A stretch of 64,000 nt of DNA, from contig NZ_JAKLSQ010000019.1 of NCBI RefSeq assembly GCF_022014495.1, positions 123,072 to 187,071 of the forward strand. The letters run 5' to 3'. Position numbers and translations under genes: made by a program. Below, piece after piece: positions 23,501 to 30,297 of this stretch. The notes beneath the pieces are model-generated. The model was not told the DNA's origin, searched no databases, and worked only from the letters and a program-made list of their open reading frames with translations. This stretch comes from Sandaracinobacteroides sayramensis (GTDB taxonomy: Bacteria > Pseudomonadota > Alphaproteobacteria > Sphingomonadales > Sphingomonadaceae). Within the stretch, counting starts at the first letter, position 1; the number at the start of each line of letters is the position of its first letter.

Positions 23501-26377
23501 TTCATCCCCATATATTTGATCGGCATAGGCCGTGCCCGTCAGATTCTCGACAGACCAGATATAGTTTCCGCCAATTACTCTGATCTCCGGATCCCAGGCC
23601 GTTCCGCGCCCGCTGTTCAAATTCAAATAGACTCCATAATTATAGCGTTCGAAGCTCAGCGTATCGTTGCCGTTTTCGCCGGAATAATAGTCCGTGCTCA
23701 CATCGTCCGTGGCGATCAGCAGGTCGTCGCCATTCTCGCCGTTCAGGAAATCCTGCCCCCATCCGCCGACCAACGTATCGTTACCGTTCCCACCCCAAAG
23801 GCCGCCGCCCAGGCGGTTCGAGGTGTTTCCGGTGAAATAATCGTCTCCATCTCCGCCGGAGAGATAATCGTCTCCATCCCCCCCATCCAGATTGTCGGCG
23901 CCCGCGCGGCCCAGAAGCACGTCGTTTCCTGATCCACCGAAAAGCTTGTCGTTGCCGCTCAATCCGTCCAGCCAGTCCATGCCGGCCGAGCCATATACGG
24001 TGTCATGCCCTTCGGTCCCGATCACGATATCGTCGCCGGCGGCGGCATCCAGAGTCGGATTCTGGCCATAGAAATTTGTCAGGCTATGCAACTCAAACAG
24101 ATCATTGCCTGCTGTTGCATTCGGCGCAAGCGACCAAGCTTGCGTGTAGCCGATCCTGGGAATATCCGCATTCGCGAAGAAAAGGCTGCCATAATAGGCA
24201 CCGGGCATGAAGCCCATGTTCGGGCCATCCAACCACCAGCCGTCATCCCTGTAGAAGCTATAGTCCTCATACCTGGGGATTTCGTTCGGCTGATGGCCGG
24301 ACTGGATGAAGCCGGCCAGGCCACCATAGAAGTCGCTTTTCTGGTAGCGATTGAGTTGCAGCTCTTCGGCGCGCAGCAGGGTGATGGCCCAGGCGGCGGT
24401 GAAGGCGGAATTGGGGTTGGCGGCGATCAGCCGGTTGATCGGCTCGGGATCGCGCATGTAGCGGCCGAAATCCTCGGCGATCTGCAAATTGCCCAGCAGG
24501 GTGATGATGTCTTTTTCGGCCGTGGGCAGCACGCCTTGCGGCAGATAGTTGAGGATGGCGCGCTTCATGAATATATCGCCGCCCATGATCAGCGTGTCGC
24601 GGATTCCCAGCAACACCCCAATATCGACCGCGGCGCTAGCGTCCTTGCCGTCGTAGCGCTTGACGAACGTGCTGCCGACCAGCTCGTGCATCTCATAATC
24701 GCGCTGCGCTTGATCCCAGCGATACTTGTGCTTCTCGGGTGTGGGGTTGGCGACGCCGACGATATCCTCGCGCCCGCCGACCATGGCGATCACGCCGTTG
24801 ATCGTGTCCCGCGCGGACAGCGCCATACTGGTGACGATATCCTTGTTGCCGCCATGCTTGGCATAGACCGCCCCCATGTCCCAGAAGCCGGTACCGAGGT
24901 TGAGGGAGATTTCAGCAGCGGCCCAAGGTTTGGGAGGAGAGCCAAAAAAGAGCTTTCCGAGCAAGGTGCCCGCGACAAACCCCACAAAAGCGCCTACTCC
25001 TGGGGCCAAAAAGTTGGTGGCGGCCCCTAACATCTTTCCGAATATTGCTGCCGTAATCGCACCGCCATAGATGCTCCCCACGGTAGAGCCCAAAGCAGAA
25101 AATAGAGCACCCTCCTGTGTTACCGGGGATACAACAAGCGATCCCAATTTGGCGCCCAGGAAGGAAGATATTGCTGATGTCATCATACCTGGGCTAGAAA
25201 ACCCATTCATCGGATTCACATCTGCAGCTTTAAACAAACCAGACTGGGACAACCCCTGGAACACACCTTTTCCAGCCAAAATGTTGTCAGCAGCAAACTG
25301 CACTACGCTTGCACTCGAAACTGATAACAACTCTCCACCAAATCCTGTAGTGCCTAGAACTCTCCCCAGTTCCAACGTTAAAAGCGACGAAATAGTTCCA
25401 GCTGCAGCAGCTCGTAAATTATTAATAAATTCTGAACCTAGATCATCTAGAACATTTTCCACAGTACCCCTAGTTGATGCAATAGGACGATTGAAACCTC
25501 CTGCAACCACAACTTGAGATAAATTTTGAGTTATTGTGGAAAGTACAGAACCTAGAGCCGCAACTCCAATTGGATTGCCCTTCACAAGATAACTAGAAAG
25601 TAATGATCCTACAGCCCTACTAGCCATATCCGCTCTATTATCAAAAAACGGAATAGATAACTGCTCATCATTAGCATTAATGTGCGATGGAGTACCAGAA
25701 GTTCGCGCCTTTGATCTTTCTAGTTGCTCAGATCGACCCTTCAAGAACTCTTGCTTGTATTGCTGCGCGTCTGAAGGAGTTTGACCAGCCGATTGACGAA
25801 GCCACGATCCATCACCCTTGAGTATATCATCTCCATACAAGAATGCGAGCTCAGCATCCCTTCTGTATAACTCATCCCCCATTAGAATGGACGAATTAAC
25901 TACAACCGATTTATCAAAAGCAATTCTGTGCGCACCCAGTCCAAACAACGCATGACCTGGCTCGTGACCCAATATCTGATTCATTATAGAAACATTTATC
26001 GAGCCATCTGTGTTCAATAATTTTGCAAGATTAACGTTTACATATATTGGCTTTCCAGATTTTATTACTAGAGCAGAATAGTCAGAAGAATTTCTCTTAT
26101 AATCTACAGTCGCAACAAATTTTGCACCCGGATCATATAGGAACGAATAGTGAACACTATTATTAGAATTGCTTAAACTTTGGAACATAGATTTATATGG
26201 ATTTGCAGAAAATTCAGATCTGTTAAAGTAATTTGATATTATTGATGAAAGTTGTGGTGCTATTGATCTATATTGTCCTCGAGGAAGATCAAAGAACATA
26301 TATGGAGTAGACCCACTTGATGGAGTTACCACAAATGTATTTCCGCTAGGGTCCGTTGAGACAGAAACATTTGTCAT
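20564..26377 (-). CDS. Large RTX protein: N-terminal HExxH region, hydrophobic region, RTX repeats, EF-hands
   Basis: 1937 residues. Residues 1 to about 470 lie in AT-rich DNA and hold an HExxH motif (H138-H142, HEPGH, with a further H150), which could be a zinc peptidase centre. Residues about 425-480 are a glycine-rich hydrophobic segment (VGAFVGFVAGTLLGKLFF). From about 776 to 1320 there are some twenty GGxGxDxLx calcium-binding nonapeptides in several blocks, interleaved with ENLIG-type serralysin-C segments. Residues about 1440-1545 contain EF-hand-like loops (LDLDGDGVEL, DRNGDGKID, DSNGDGKLS, DINQDGQSS). The last 390 residues are hydrophilic. No N-terminal signal peptide is present, as expected for T1SS substrates whose C-terminus is the signal. 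ATGA overlaps couple it to the AT-rich gene upstream and to the HlyC-like gene downstream. Toxin function is inferred. Confidence 0.9.
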   Translation of the reverse strand: MTNVSVSTDPSGNTFVVTPSSGSTPYMFFDLPRGQYRSIAPQLSSIISNYFNRSEFSANPYKSMFQSLSNSNNSVHYSFLYDPGAKFVATVDYKRNSSDYSALVIKSGKPIYVNVNLAKLLNTDGSINVSIMNQILGHEPGHALFGLGAHRIAFDKSVVVNSSILMGDELYRRDAELAFLYGDDILKGDGSWLRQSAGQTPSDAQQYKQEFLKGRSEQLERSKARTSGTPSHINANDEQLSIPFFDNRADMASRAVGSLLSSYLVKGNPIGVAALGSVLSTITQNLSQVVVAGGFNRPIASTRGTVENVLDDLGSEFINNLRAAAAGTISSLLTLELGRVLGTTGFGGELLSVSSASVVQFAADNILAGKGVFQGLSQSGLFKAADVNPMNGFSSPGMMTSAISSFLGAKLGSLVVSPVTQEGALFSALGSTVGSIYGGAITAAIFGKMLGAATNFLAPGVGAFVGFVAGTLLGKLFFGSPPKPWAAAEISLNLGTGFWDMGAVYAKHGGNKDIVTSMALSARDTINGVIAMVGGREDIVGVANPTPEKHKYRWDQAQRDYEMHELVGSTFVKRYDGKDASAAVDIGVLLGIRDTLIMGGDIFMKRAILNYLPQGVLPTAEKDIITLLGNLQIAEDFGRYMRDPEPINRLIAANPNSAFTAAWAITLLRAEELQLNRYQKSDFYGGLAGFIQSGHQPNEIPRYEDYSFYRDDGWWLDGPNMGFMPGAYYGSLFFANADIPRIGYTQAWSLAPNATAGNDLFELHSLTNFYGQNPTLDAAAGDDIVIGTEGHDTVYGSAGMDWLDGLSGNDKLFGGSGNDVLLGRAGADNLDGGDGDDYLSGGDGDDYFTGNTSNRLGGGLWGGNGNDTLVGGWGQDFLNGENGDDLLIATDDVSTDYYSGENGNDTLSFERYNYGVYLNLNSGRGTAWDPEIRVIGGNYIWSVENLTGTAYADQIYGDEIGNILKGLAGDDQLHGLDGDDILEGGAGADTLYGGYGVDTASYAGSASGVSVDLGSRVAFGGDASGDVFWSIENLIGSRFGDVLAGDHFDNRLQGGGGDDLLIASSGNDWLQGGDGFDAIDFSAATAAVIFSAPMSWTVSGWGTGIHDNTIEKLIGSNHADILRMGAGDHELEGGAGNDQLYGGDGHDTYIFAPGHGSDAIIDTAAGNNVIRFDGMNWRDLRFSGYQPYGGANLTITTLGGAGSVTVNNHFPSRNSDGTIKRNSGSTGAIIKGIDLGGAGLVEIGDLDYMPTQGTAAGETLTGLRNKDDLLFAYGGNDVIYTSGWSTENETRGNVVYAGDGNDYIYASTGDDQYIFERGNGIDTLVDTGGLDTIIMGPSIAAEDVSFSIAPVGTDGRANLEILVRDPANPDGPVVDKIIVVDGGHHTQMVYEGYTSWVNTVEYIRVGGQIIDLHKIDVPWSVLQDYTMPPGGGIIPPLVLDLDGDGVELRSVHGSRLAAVGADGIVYRTGWVGPDDGILALDRNGDGKIDRQSEISFAKDIEGAKTDLEGLAAYDSNGDGKLSAEDKLWGEFRVWRDINQDGQSSVQELLTLDEAGVKSISLEGRPTGQIAGSVADSAIVATAAVEWTDKSRTGDAYDVILAFEAVRADGGGKGQMEGHYRAEKREKPDFTDNLFGTQALSKENADTLIERRKALGLEGEELLFGRIEDVLADESTRIESGVWLTDLGQKNAGRGGLNGNRPEDASADRYRTDDWTLRGSQDELIRAEGERAKAAADAGLFDLEATRPDASPGLEGHVPNDAEAYWKAIEDRQLAEQARLGTMPATPLPPGGKLPKGPLLGDTFRRLSSDEEGFQEKGATESRTSNFEPAAIKSRPTETSVPSITSSSGAIGAAIGRSINQFAEQQPIGGTARLDNDSYDYLAHVEAANSILVHAMAGFGASSRMMTTNSLLQSAEPDYGPWMTVSNLPSVQHMVAAA
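22410..24060 (-). repeat. Array of RTX nonapeptide repeats within the RTX gene
   Basis: Encodes repeated GGxGxDxLx units such as GGSGNDVLLG, GGDGDDYLSG and GGAGNDQLYG. The repeats bind calcium after export and drive folding outside the cell. Confidence 0.92.
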
Positions 26378-27132
26378 TTTTCATCTCCAATATCATAATA
26401 ATTGGATTTTTGATTTGATATATCTGATAAAAATTCTGCACTTTTAATTATATTTTTATAGTTCATTGAAGAAAGAGATATAAATACATATTCTGAAAGT
26501 GAAGAAGTTTTATCAGATATTCTATTATATTTTTTATCCGTGTATTTCATATAATAATATAACATCTGAAAAGATGGAATGCTTTCTAAAAGTTTTTGTA
26601 TACTATCAACGGCACCTGGGCAGAATTTTCCAAATAACTTTTGCCGCCACTCAGAATATGAATCATTAATTTCAATTTCTGGAATTGAACTCACGTCCAC
26701 CTTGTCAGCACCAAGAGCATCTATTGTCCAAATTATGGAAACAATATTGGTTGCACATCTACTATTTTCTTTGTATTTATAATTTTTCTTTGAAATTTTA
26801 CATAGAATATCTTTATATTTATTAATATTCTTTTCGCAAATTCTCGACAAATCGTCTTCCCCAATTCTTGCATTTGCTATTTGTGCATAAAGAAAATTTG
26901 GAGAATCTTCCTTACCTTGAAAGTGATCGATTAATTCAAAATTCGATAGAGATGTTGGAGGCATAATAGAAATATCACAACTACCAAGTGGGCAGTATCC
27001 TACTGATTGTAGGTAATCTATAATTTCAGTGTTTATTCTTTTGTATTCTTCCTGTTTAGAAAATTCTGATCGGGCTTCAGCTTGAAAAGTTAGCAACAAG
27101 TTAAAAACTAATATTATAGATAATTTTTTCAC
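26374..27132 (-). CDS. AT-rich exported protein, coupled to the RTX gene; candidate immunity or partner protein
   Basis: The GTG at 27132 is preceded by AGGAAAG seven bases away and gives a clean signal peptide (VKKLSIILVFNLLLTFQAEA). The mature 230-residue protein is hydrophilic, lysine- and asparagine-rich, with cysteines at GYCPLGSC, RICEKN, ILCK, SRCATN and KFCPG, as in a disulfide-bonded periplasmic protein. The TGA overlaps the RTX ATG by four bases. Base and codon use are far from the genome's norm and match the first third of the RTX gene, so both probably arrived together. No family recognised. Immunity or a periplasmic partner of the RTX N-terminal domain is my inference. Confidence 0.7.
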   Translation of the reverse strand: MKKLSIILVFNLLLTFQAEARSEFSKQEEYKRINTEIIDYLQSVGYCPLGSCDISIMPPTSLSNFELIDHFQGKEDSPNFLYAQIANARIGEDDLSRICEKNINKYKDILCKISKKNYKYKENSRCATNIVSIIWTIDALGADKVDVSSIPEIEINDSYSEWRQKLFGKFCPGAVDSIQKLLESIPSFQMLYYYMKYTDKKYNRISDKTSSLSEYVFISLSSMNYKNIIKSAEFLSDISNQKSNYYDIGDEK

Positions 27133-27295
27133 AATGCCACTTTCCTTTCTTATGAAGCTTGGCCATTTTGTTATACAGATCCGGTGTGGATCTAACGCAA
27201 TTTCCAGTAACTTCTCTGCCAATGCGTACCGATTGCCCCTCCTCGCAAATGAGGCACTATGAATATTTGCTATCACGCGCTCCAAATAATGCTAA

Positions 27296-27853
27296 CTAAG
27301 AATTAATCTTATGGTAGTCATTTTCAAAACCCTTTGAAATAGATTGACAATAATTTACAGCATCTATGACATCATTAAAGCCAAACTCAATAATACAAGT
27401 ATAGTATGTTATTGAAAAAGGCTTCCAATAACCCACCAACATGTACCTCTCATTACTAAATCGCACTATTGATATGTCAGTAAATTTGAATCTATTGGGC
27501 AAAATCTGCCCATCTCTGTCAAATATTGCAAAACTACCTTCGTCATTATCTAGACATATGGTCGATTCACAATTGTATCCGGCAATTGTACTAGAAGGGA
27601 AACCGGCAAATATGATTGAATCCAATACAGCTTGAGGCGGACTATCTATTTGCGTGCAGTCAATCGAAAGATTAATATATTTACATTCTCCAATTTTGTT
27701 TTTTCTTTGTTCTAATAATTTTATATGAATTATGGAAATAGGACGATAATTATTATGATAAGTTTTTAAATAGATCAGAATTCCGATTCCAATTCCCATA
27801 AAAAGGACAATAGTGGAAATTATTGTTCTCTTTGATCTCAGATTTATTGCCAT
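27296..27853 (-). CDS. AT-rich membrane-anchored protein; candidate immunity protein
   Basis: 185 residues: a basic start, one N-terminal membrane anchor (TIISTIVLFMGIGIGILIYL, about 10-29), then a domain of about 150 residues facing the periplasm with paired cysteines (GECKYINLSIDC, GYNCESTIC, YYTC, NYC). No family recognised. Its ribosome binding site is supplied by the duplicated 3' end of hlyD directly upstream, and its ATG sits at exactly the position that follows the intact hlyD gene 1053 bases away. The C-terminal EFGFNDVIDAVNYC resembles ELGFSDAITVLETV of the next AT-rich gene. GC content is very low. Confidence 0.72.
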   Translation of the reverse strand: MAINLRSKRTIISTIVLFMGIGIGILIYLKTYHNNYRPISIIHIKLLEQRKNKIGECKYINLSIDCTQIDSPPQAVLDSIIFAGFPSSTIAGYNCESTICLDNDEGSFAIFDRDGQILPNRFKFTDISIVRFSNERYMLVGYWKPFSITYYTCIIEFGFNDVIDAVNYCQSISKGFENDYHKINS

Positions 27854-27857
27854 CGTT

Positions 27858-27967
27858 CCCTCCCCGCGGTGCCGACAGTTCGTTCAATCGGGCTGAGCAG
27901 ATAGTCGATCACCCGACGTCTGTCGGTCACCACTTCCGCCCACACCGCCACGCCTATAATGCACACC
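27858..27967 (-). repeat. Duplicated 3' end of hlyD (degenerate copy)
   Basis: Bases 27858-27940 match 28911-28993, inside the 3' end of the fusion-protein gene, with two differences in 83 bases; similarity then fades over about 25 more bases. The offset is 1053 bases. This fragment cannot make a functional protein. The remainder up to 28080 has no recognisable gene. Confidence 0.93.
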
Positions 27968-28080
27968 CTGCCGCCAACAGCGGCCTGGGTGTTATTGAGC
28001 GCGCGAGTTGCTTCTAGTATAAGGCGTCCCGCACCCAGCCCCCCCCTATTGCCTAATGACTATGTCATTTACATATATAA

Positions 28081-28788
28081 TCAGTAATTTGCTTTACTGT
28101 TTCCGACAGTCTCTAAGACTGTAATCGCATCACTGAACCCGAGCTCAACAGATCGAAAAATATATTTTCCGGCCATTACAGTGTCACCCCTGCGCCAGAG
28201 TATCAATCCCGAGAGAAATGACACCTCAAAGTAGGGGGATTGTAGCGCGTTTTTTGGTATGTCTTTATATGGAGCGATCCACCCAGCTGCTGCAAATTGC
28301 CTTGCCGTATGCACATACCAATTTAGCTCAGGGTTTTTGAAATTTGATGACTCTTTCACGCAATCTGGATCAAGAATTGATCTATTATTATCCCTGAATC
28401 CGATGTGCTCAAAGTGACTAATTTCACTTTCTGACATTATTTTTTCATGGCATCTATCGTCGATAACATATTGATTCATAACCGCTTCTGGTCCAATTTG
28501 CGGATACGAAGAAGCAAATATAGCGTTGCTACTTATGAATATTATTAATGAAATTAATAATACATATATAAATAATCTCAGTAAGATATTTCTTCTAGGC
28601 AGTCGTATATTTTTTTGGCTTTTTCTAGTTGTGTAATAATTAATATATTTTTGCCGCGTGATCTGAGCTACCGCGCCCGCATGAACAAATGCGTTACAGC
28701 CGGGGCCATCCATCGCCTTCCCTAATGATATCCACTGCGCCGCTGTGTTTTGGAGCAAGCGACGAGTCTCTCGGCCAATATAGCTCAT
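28081..28788 (-). CDS. Membrane-anchored protein with a Sel1-like C-terminal repeat
   Basis: I chose the ATG at 28788, which follows AAGAAGGGG at good spacing; an in-frame TTG at 28893 would add 35 residues. The 235-residue product has a GC-rich N-terminal part (MSYIGRETRRLLQNTAAQW), one strongly hydrophobic segment (LFIYVLLISLIIFISSNAIF, about 90-110) and a C-terminal domain that would face the periplasm. Its end, SGLILWRRGDTVMAGKYI followed by FRSVELGFSDAITVL, reads like a degenerate Sel1-type helical repeat. Base composition changes sharply within the gene. It lies between hlyD and the copied hlyD end, so it behaves like an inserted cassette. Function unknown; orphan immunity is a possibility. 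Confidence 0.6.
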   Translation of the reverse strand: MSYIGRETRRLLQNTAAQWISLGKAMDGPGCNAFVHAGAVAQITRQKYINYYTTRKSQKNIRLPRRNILLRLFIYVLLISLIIFISSNAIFASSYPQIGPEAVMNQYVIDDRCHEKIMSESEISHFEHIGFRDNNRSILDPDCVKESSNFKNPELNWYVHTARQFAAAGWIAPYKDIPKNALQSPYFEVSFLSGLILWRRGDTVMAGKYIFRSVELGFSDAITVLETVGNSKANY

Positions 28789-28789
28789 C

Positions 28790-28906
28790 TCAAAACCCCT
28801 TCTTGATAATGACGCCTGCCGCCTGCGGCTCCACTGCATGTGAAAGAAACGCAGAATGTAAGCGGCGCCAATCACCACAGAGCAGAATAGCAATTTTCTG
28901 TTTCAC
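28790..28906 (-). CDS. 38-residue frame overlapping the hlyD stop
   Basis: A GTG overlaps the hlyD TGA (GTGA) and opens a frame beginning VKQKIAILLCGDWRRL and ending one base before the ATG of the next gene. The tight packing favours translation, either as a leader peptide or as the remains of an older gene that started here. A one-base shift would join its KQKIAILLC to the hydrophobic SVVIGAAYILRFF of the neighbouring frame, so a frameshifted membrane protein is also possible. Confidence 0.35.
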   Translation of the reverse strand: MKQKIAILLCGDWRRLHSAFLSHAVEPQAAGVIIKKGF

Positions 28907-30297
28907 CGCTCCCTCCCCGCGGTGCCGACAGTTCGTTCAATCGGGCTGAGCAGATAGTCGATCACTCGACGCCTGTCGGTCACCACTTCCGCCTGAACCG
29001 CCATGCCGGGAATAAGCTGCCGTAGCAGGATAGCGCCTGAGCCGCCGTCGCGGATCGCTATGCGAACCGGGTACACCAGGCCCAGCTTCTCGTCGGTCTC
29101 CGCGTCACGCCCCACATGCGAGACAACGCCCTCGACGACACCATATTCCGTGTAGGGAAACGCTTCCACCTTGATACGCACAGGTTGCCCCCCGCGCACG
29201 AATCCAATGTCCTTGTTCAATAACTTCGATTCCACATGCAGACCTCCGCTTTCCGGAACCACCACCAGCAATTGCTGGGCCGGCTGCACCACGCCGCCAA
29301 GCGTGTGGACGGAAAGCTGCTGCACAGTGCCGTCGACCGGCGCGGTCAATCGCTGAAGCGCCCGGCGGCGCTGGGTCTTCGTGATCTCTTCGCCTCGCAG
29401 CGACATGTTGTCCTGCGCTTCCACCAGCGCCTGGGCCGCTTCCCGGGAAAACTCCGCGCGAAGCTGCGAAAGCTCGCGATCGATCCGCCCGACCGCAGCC
29501 GAGGATCGCGCCACGGCCGCCGCATGCACCTCGATGTTGCGCCGCCGCTCAAGCTGCTCCTCCTGGATCTGCAGGAGCTTCAGGCGAGAGCCGAAGCCCT
29601 TGGCCACCAACTGCCGGTGCGCCTCCACCTGCTGGTCCAGCAGCGGCAACGTCTCCGCCATCTTCGCCCGTTCGGCCCGGGCGGCCTCGCGCTCCGCTTC
29701 ATGCTCGTAACGCTGCTGGATCAGCGCCGACCGGCGCGCTTCATATTCGGAGATCTGCATGCGCACCAATGCGCGCTGGGCCGCCTGAACGTCTGCCGGT
29801 GTATCGGCGGGAAAGGCGATTTCGGATTTGCGCCCCTCCACATGCGCCAGCAGCGCTCGCGCCCTGGCGCGGTCGACGGCAGCGACCATCAGGCCTCGCG
29901 CCGCCTGGGCGTCATCCGCCCCGGTCATCGTCGGATCGAGCTCGACCAGCAGTTGCCCGGCCTGTACGCGCTGGCCGTCGCGCACATGGATGGCCCGAAC
30001 GACGCCAAGCTCGCTTGGCTGGATCACCTTCACCCGATCCGAGGGGACGATCTTGCCGGGTGCCACGGCCACCACATCGAGCTTGCCAACGATGCTCCAG
30101 ACAAGCGCCACGCCAAGCAGGGCGATGAGAGCCCACAATATTACCCGTCCCAGGGGAGAGGCCGGAGTCTCGATGATTTCCAGCGCCGCCGGCAGGAATT
30201 CCGTCTCCTTCAGCCTTCGCCGGCTTCTCGCGTCCTGCCGATCGAGCGCCCATGACGCCCGGAGCACGTGCCAGTGGCGCTCCAGCGTCTCAATCAT
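28903..30297 (-). CDS. hlyD: Type I secretion membrane fusion protein (HlyD family)
   Basis: 464 residues starting at the ATG 30297, which overlaps the transporter gene by eight bases. One membrane helix (VILWALIALLGVALVWSIVG, about 50-70) follows a cytoplasmic N-terminus. Lipoyl-like half motifs flank a long coiled-coil hairpin rich in Glu, Arg and Gln (about 130-300). The C-terminal barrel contains RLTAPVDGTVQQLSVHTLGGVV and ends with RRRVIDYLLSPIER, as in HlyD/PrtE proteins. It bridges the inner-membrane ABC exporter and a TolC-type outer-membrane channel; no tolC gene is present here. Its last 83 codable bases are duplicated at 27858-27940. Confidence 0.94.
   Translation of the reverse strand: MIETLERHWHVLRASWALDRQDARSRRRLKETEFLPAALEIIETPASPLGRVILWALIALLGVALVWSIVGKLDVVAVAPGKIVPSDRVKVIQPSELGVVRAIHVRDGQRVQAGQLLVELDPTMTGADDAQAARGLMVAAVDRARARALLAHVEGRKSEIAFPADTPADVQAAQRALVRMQISEYEARRSALIQQRYEHEAEREAARAERAKMAETLPLLDQQVEAHRQLVAKGFGSRLKLLQIQEEQLERRRNIEVHAAAVARSSAAVGRIDRELSQLRAEFSREAAQALVEAQDNMSLRGEEITKTQRRRALQRLTAPVDGTVQQLSVHTLGGVVQPAQQLLVVVPESGGLHVESKLLNKDIGFVRGGQPVRIKVEAFPYTEYGVVEGVVSHVGRDAETDEKLGLVYPVRIAIRDGGSGAILLRQLIPGMAVQAEVVTDRRRVIDYLLSPIERTVGTAGRER
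28911..29014 (-). repeat. Parent copy of the duplicated hlyD 3' end
   Basis: Source sequence of the degenerate copy at 27858-27967. In both places the repeat is followed, within five bases, by the start codon of an accessory gene (GTG at 28906, ATG at 27853). Confidence 0.93.

Noticed and set aside
22139-23932. Plus-strand open frame opposite the RTX repeats
   Set aside because: The RTX codons produce open antisense frames by composition; no domain is visible.
25924-25966. Calling the RTX N-terminus a metzincin
   Set aside because: The spacing after HEPGH (next His eight residues later) does not fit HExxHxxGxxH; only a general HExxH motif can be claimed.
27858-27967. Second hlyD gene and thus a second secretion system
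   Set aside because: Only about 110 bases of the gene's end are present, so it is a recombination scar and not a gene.
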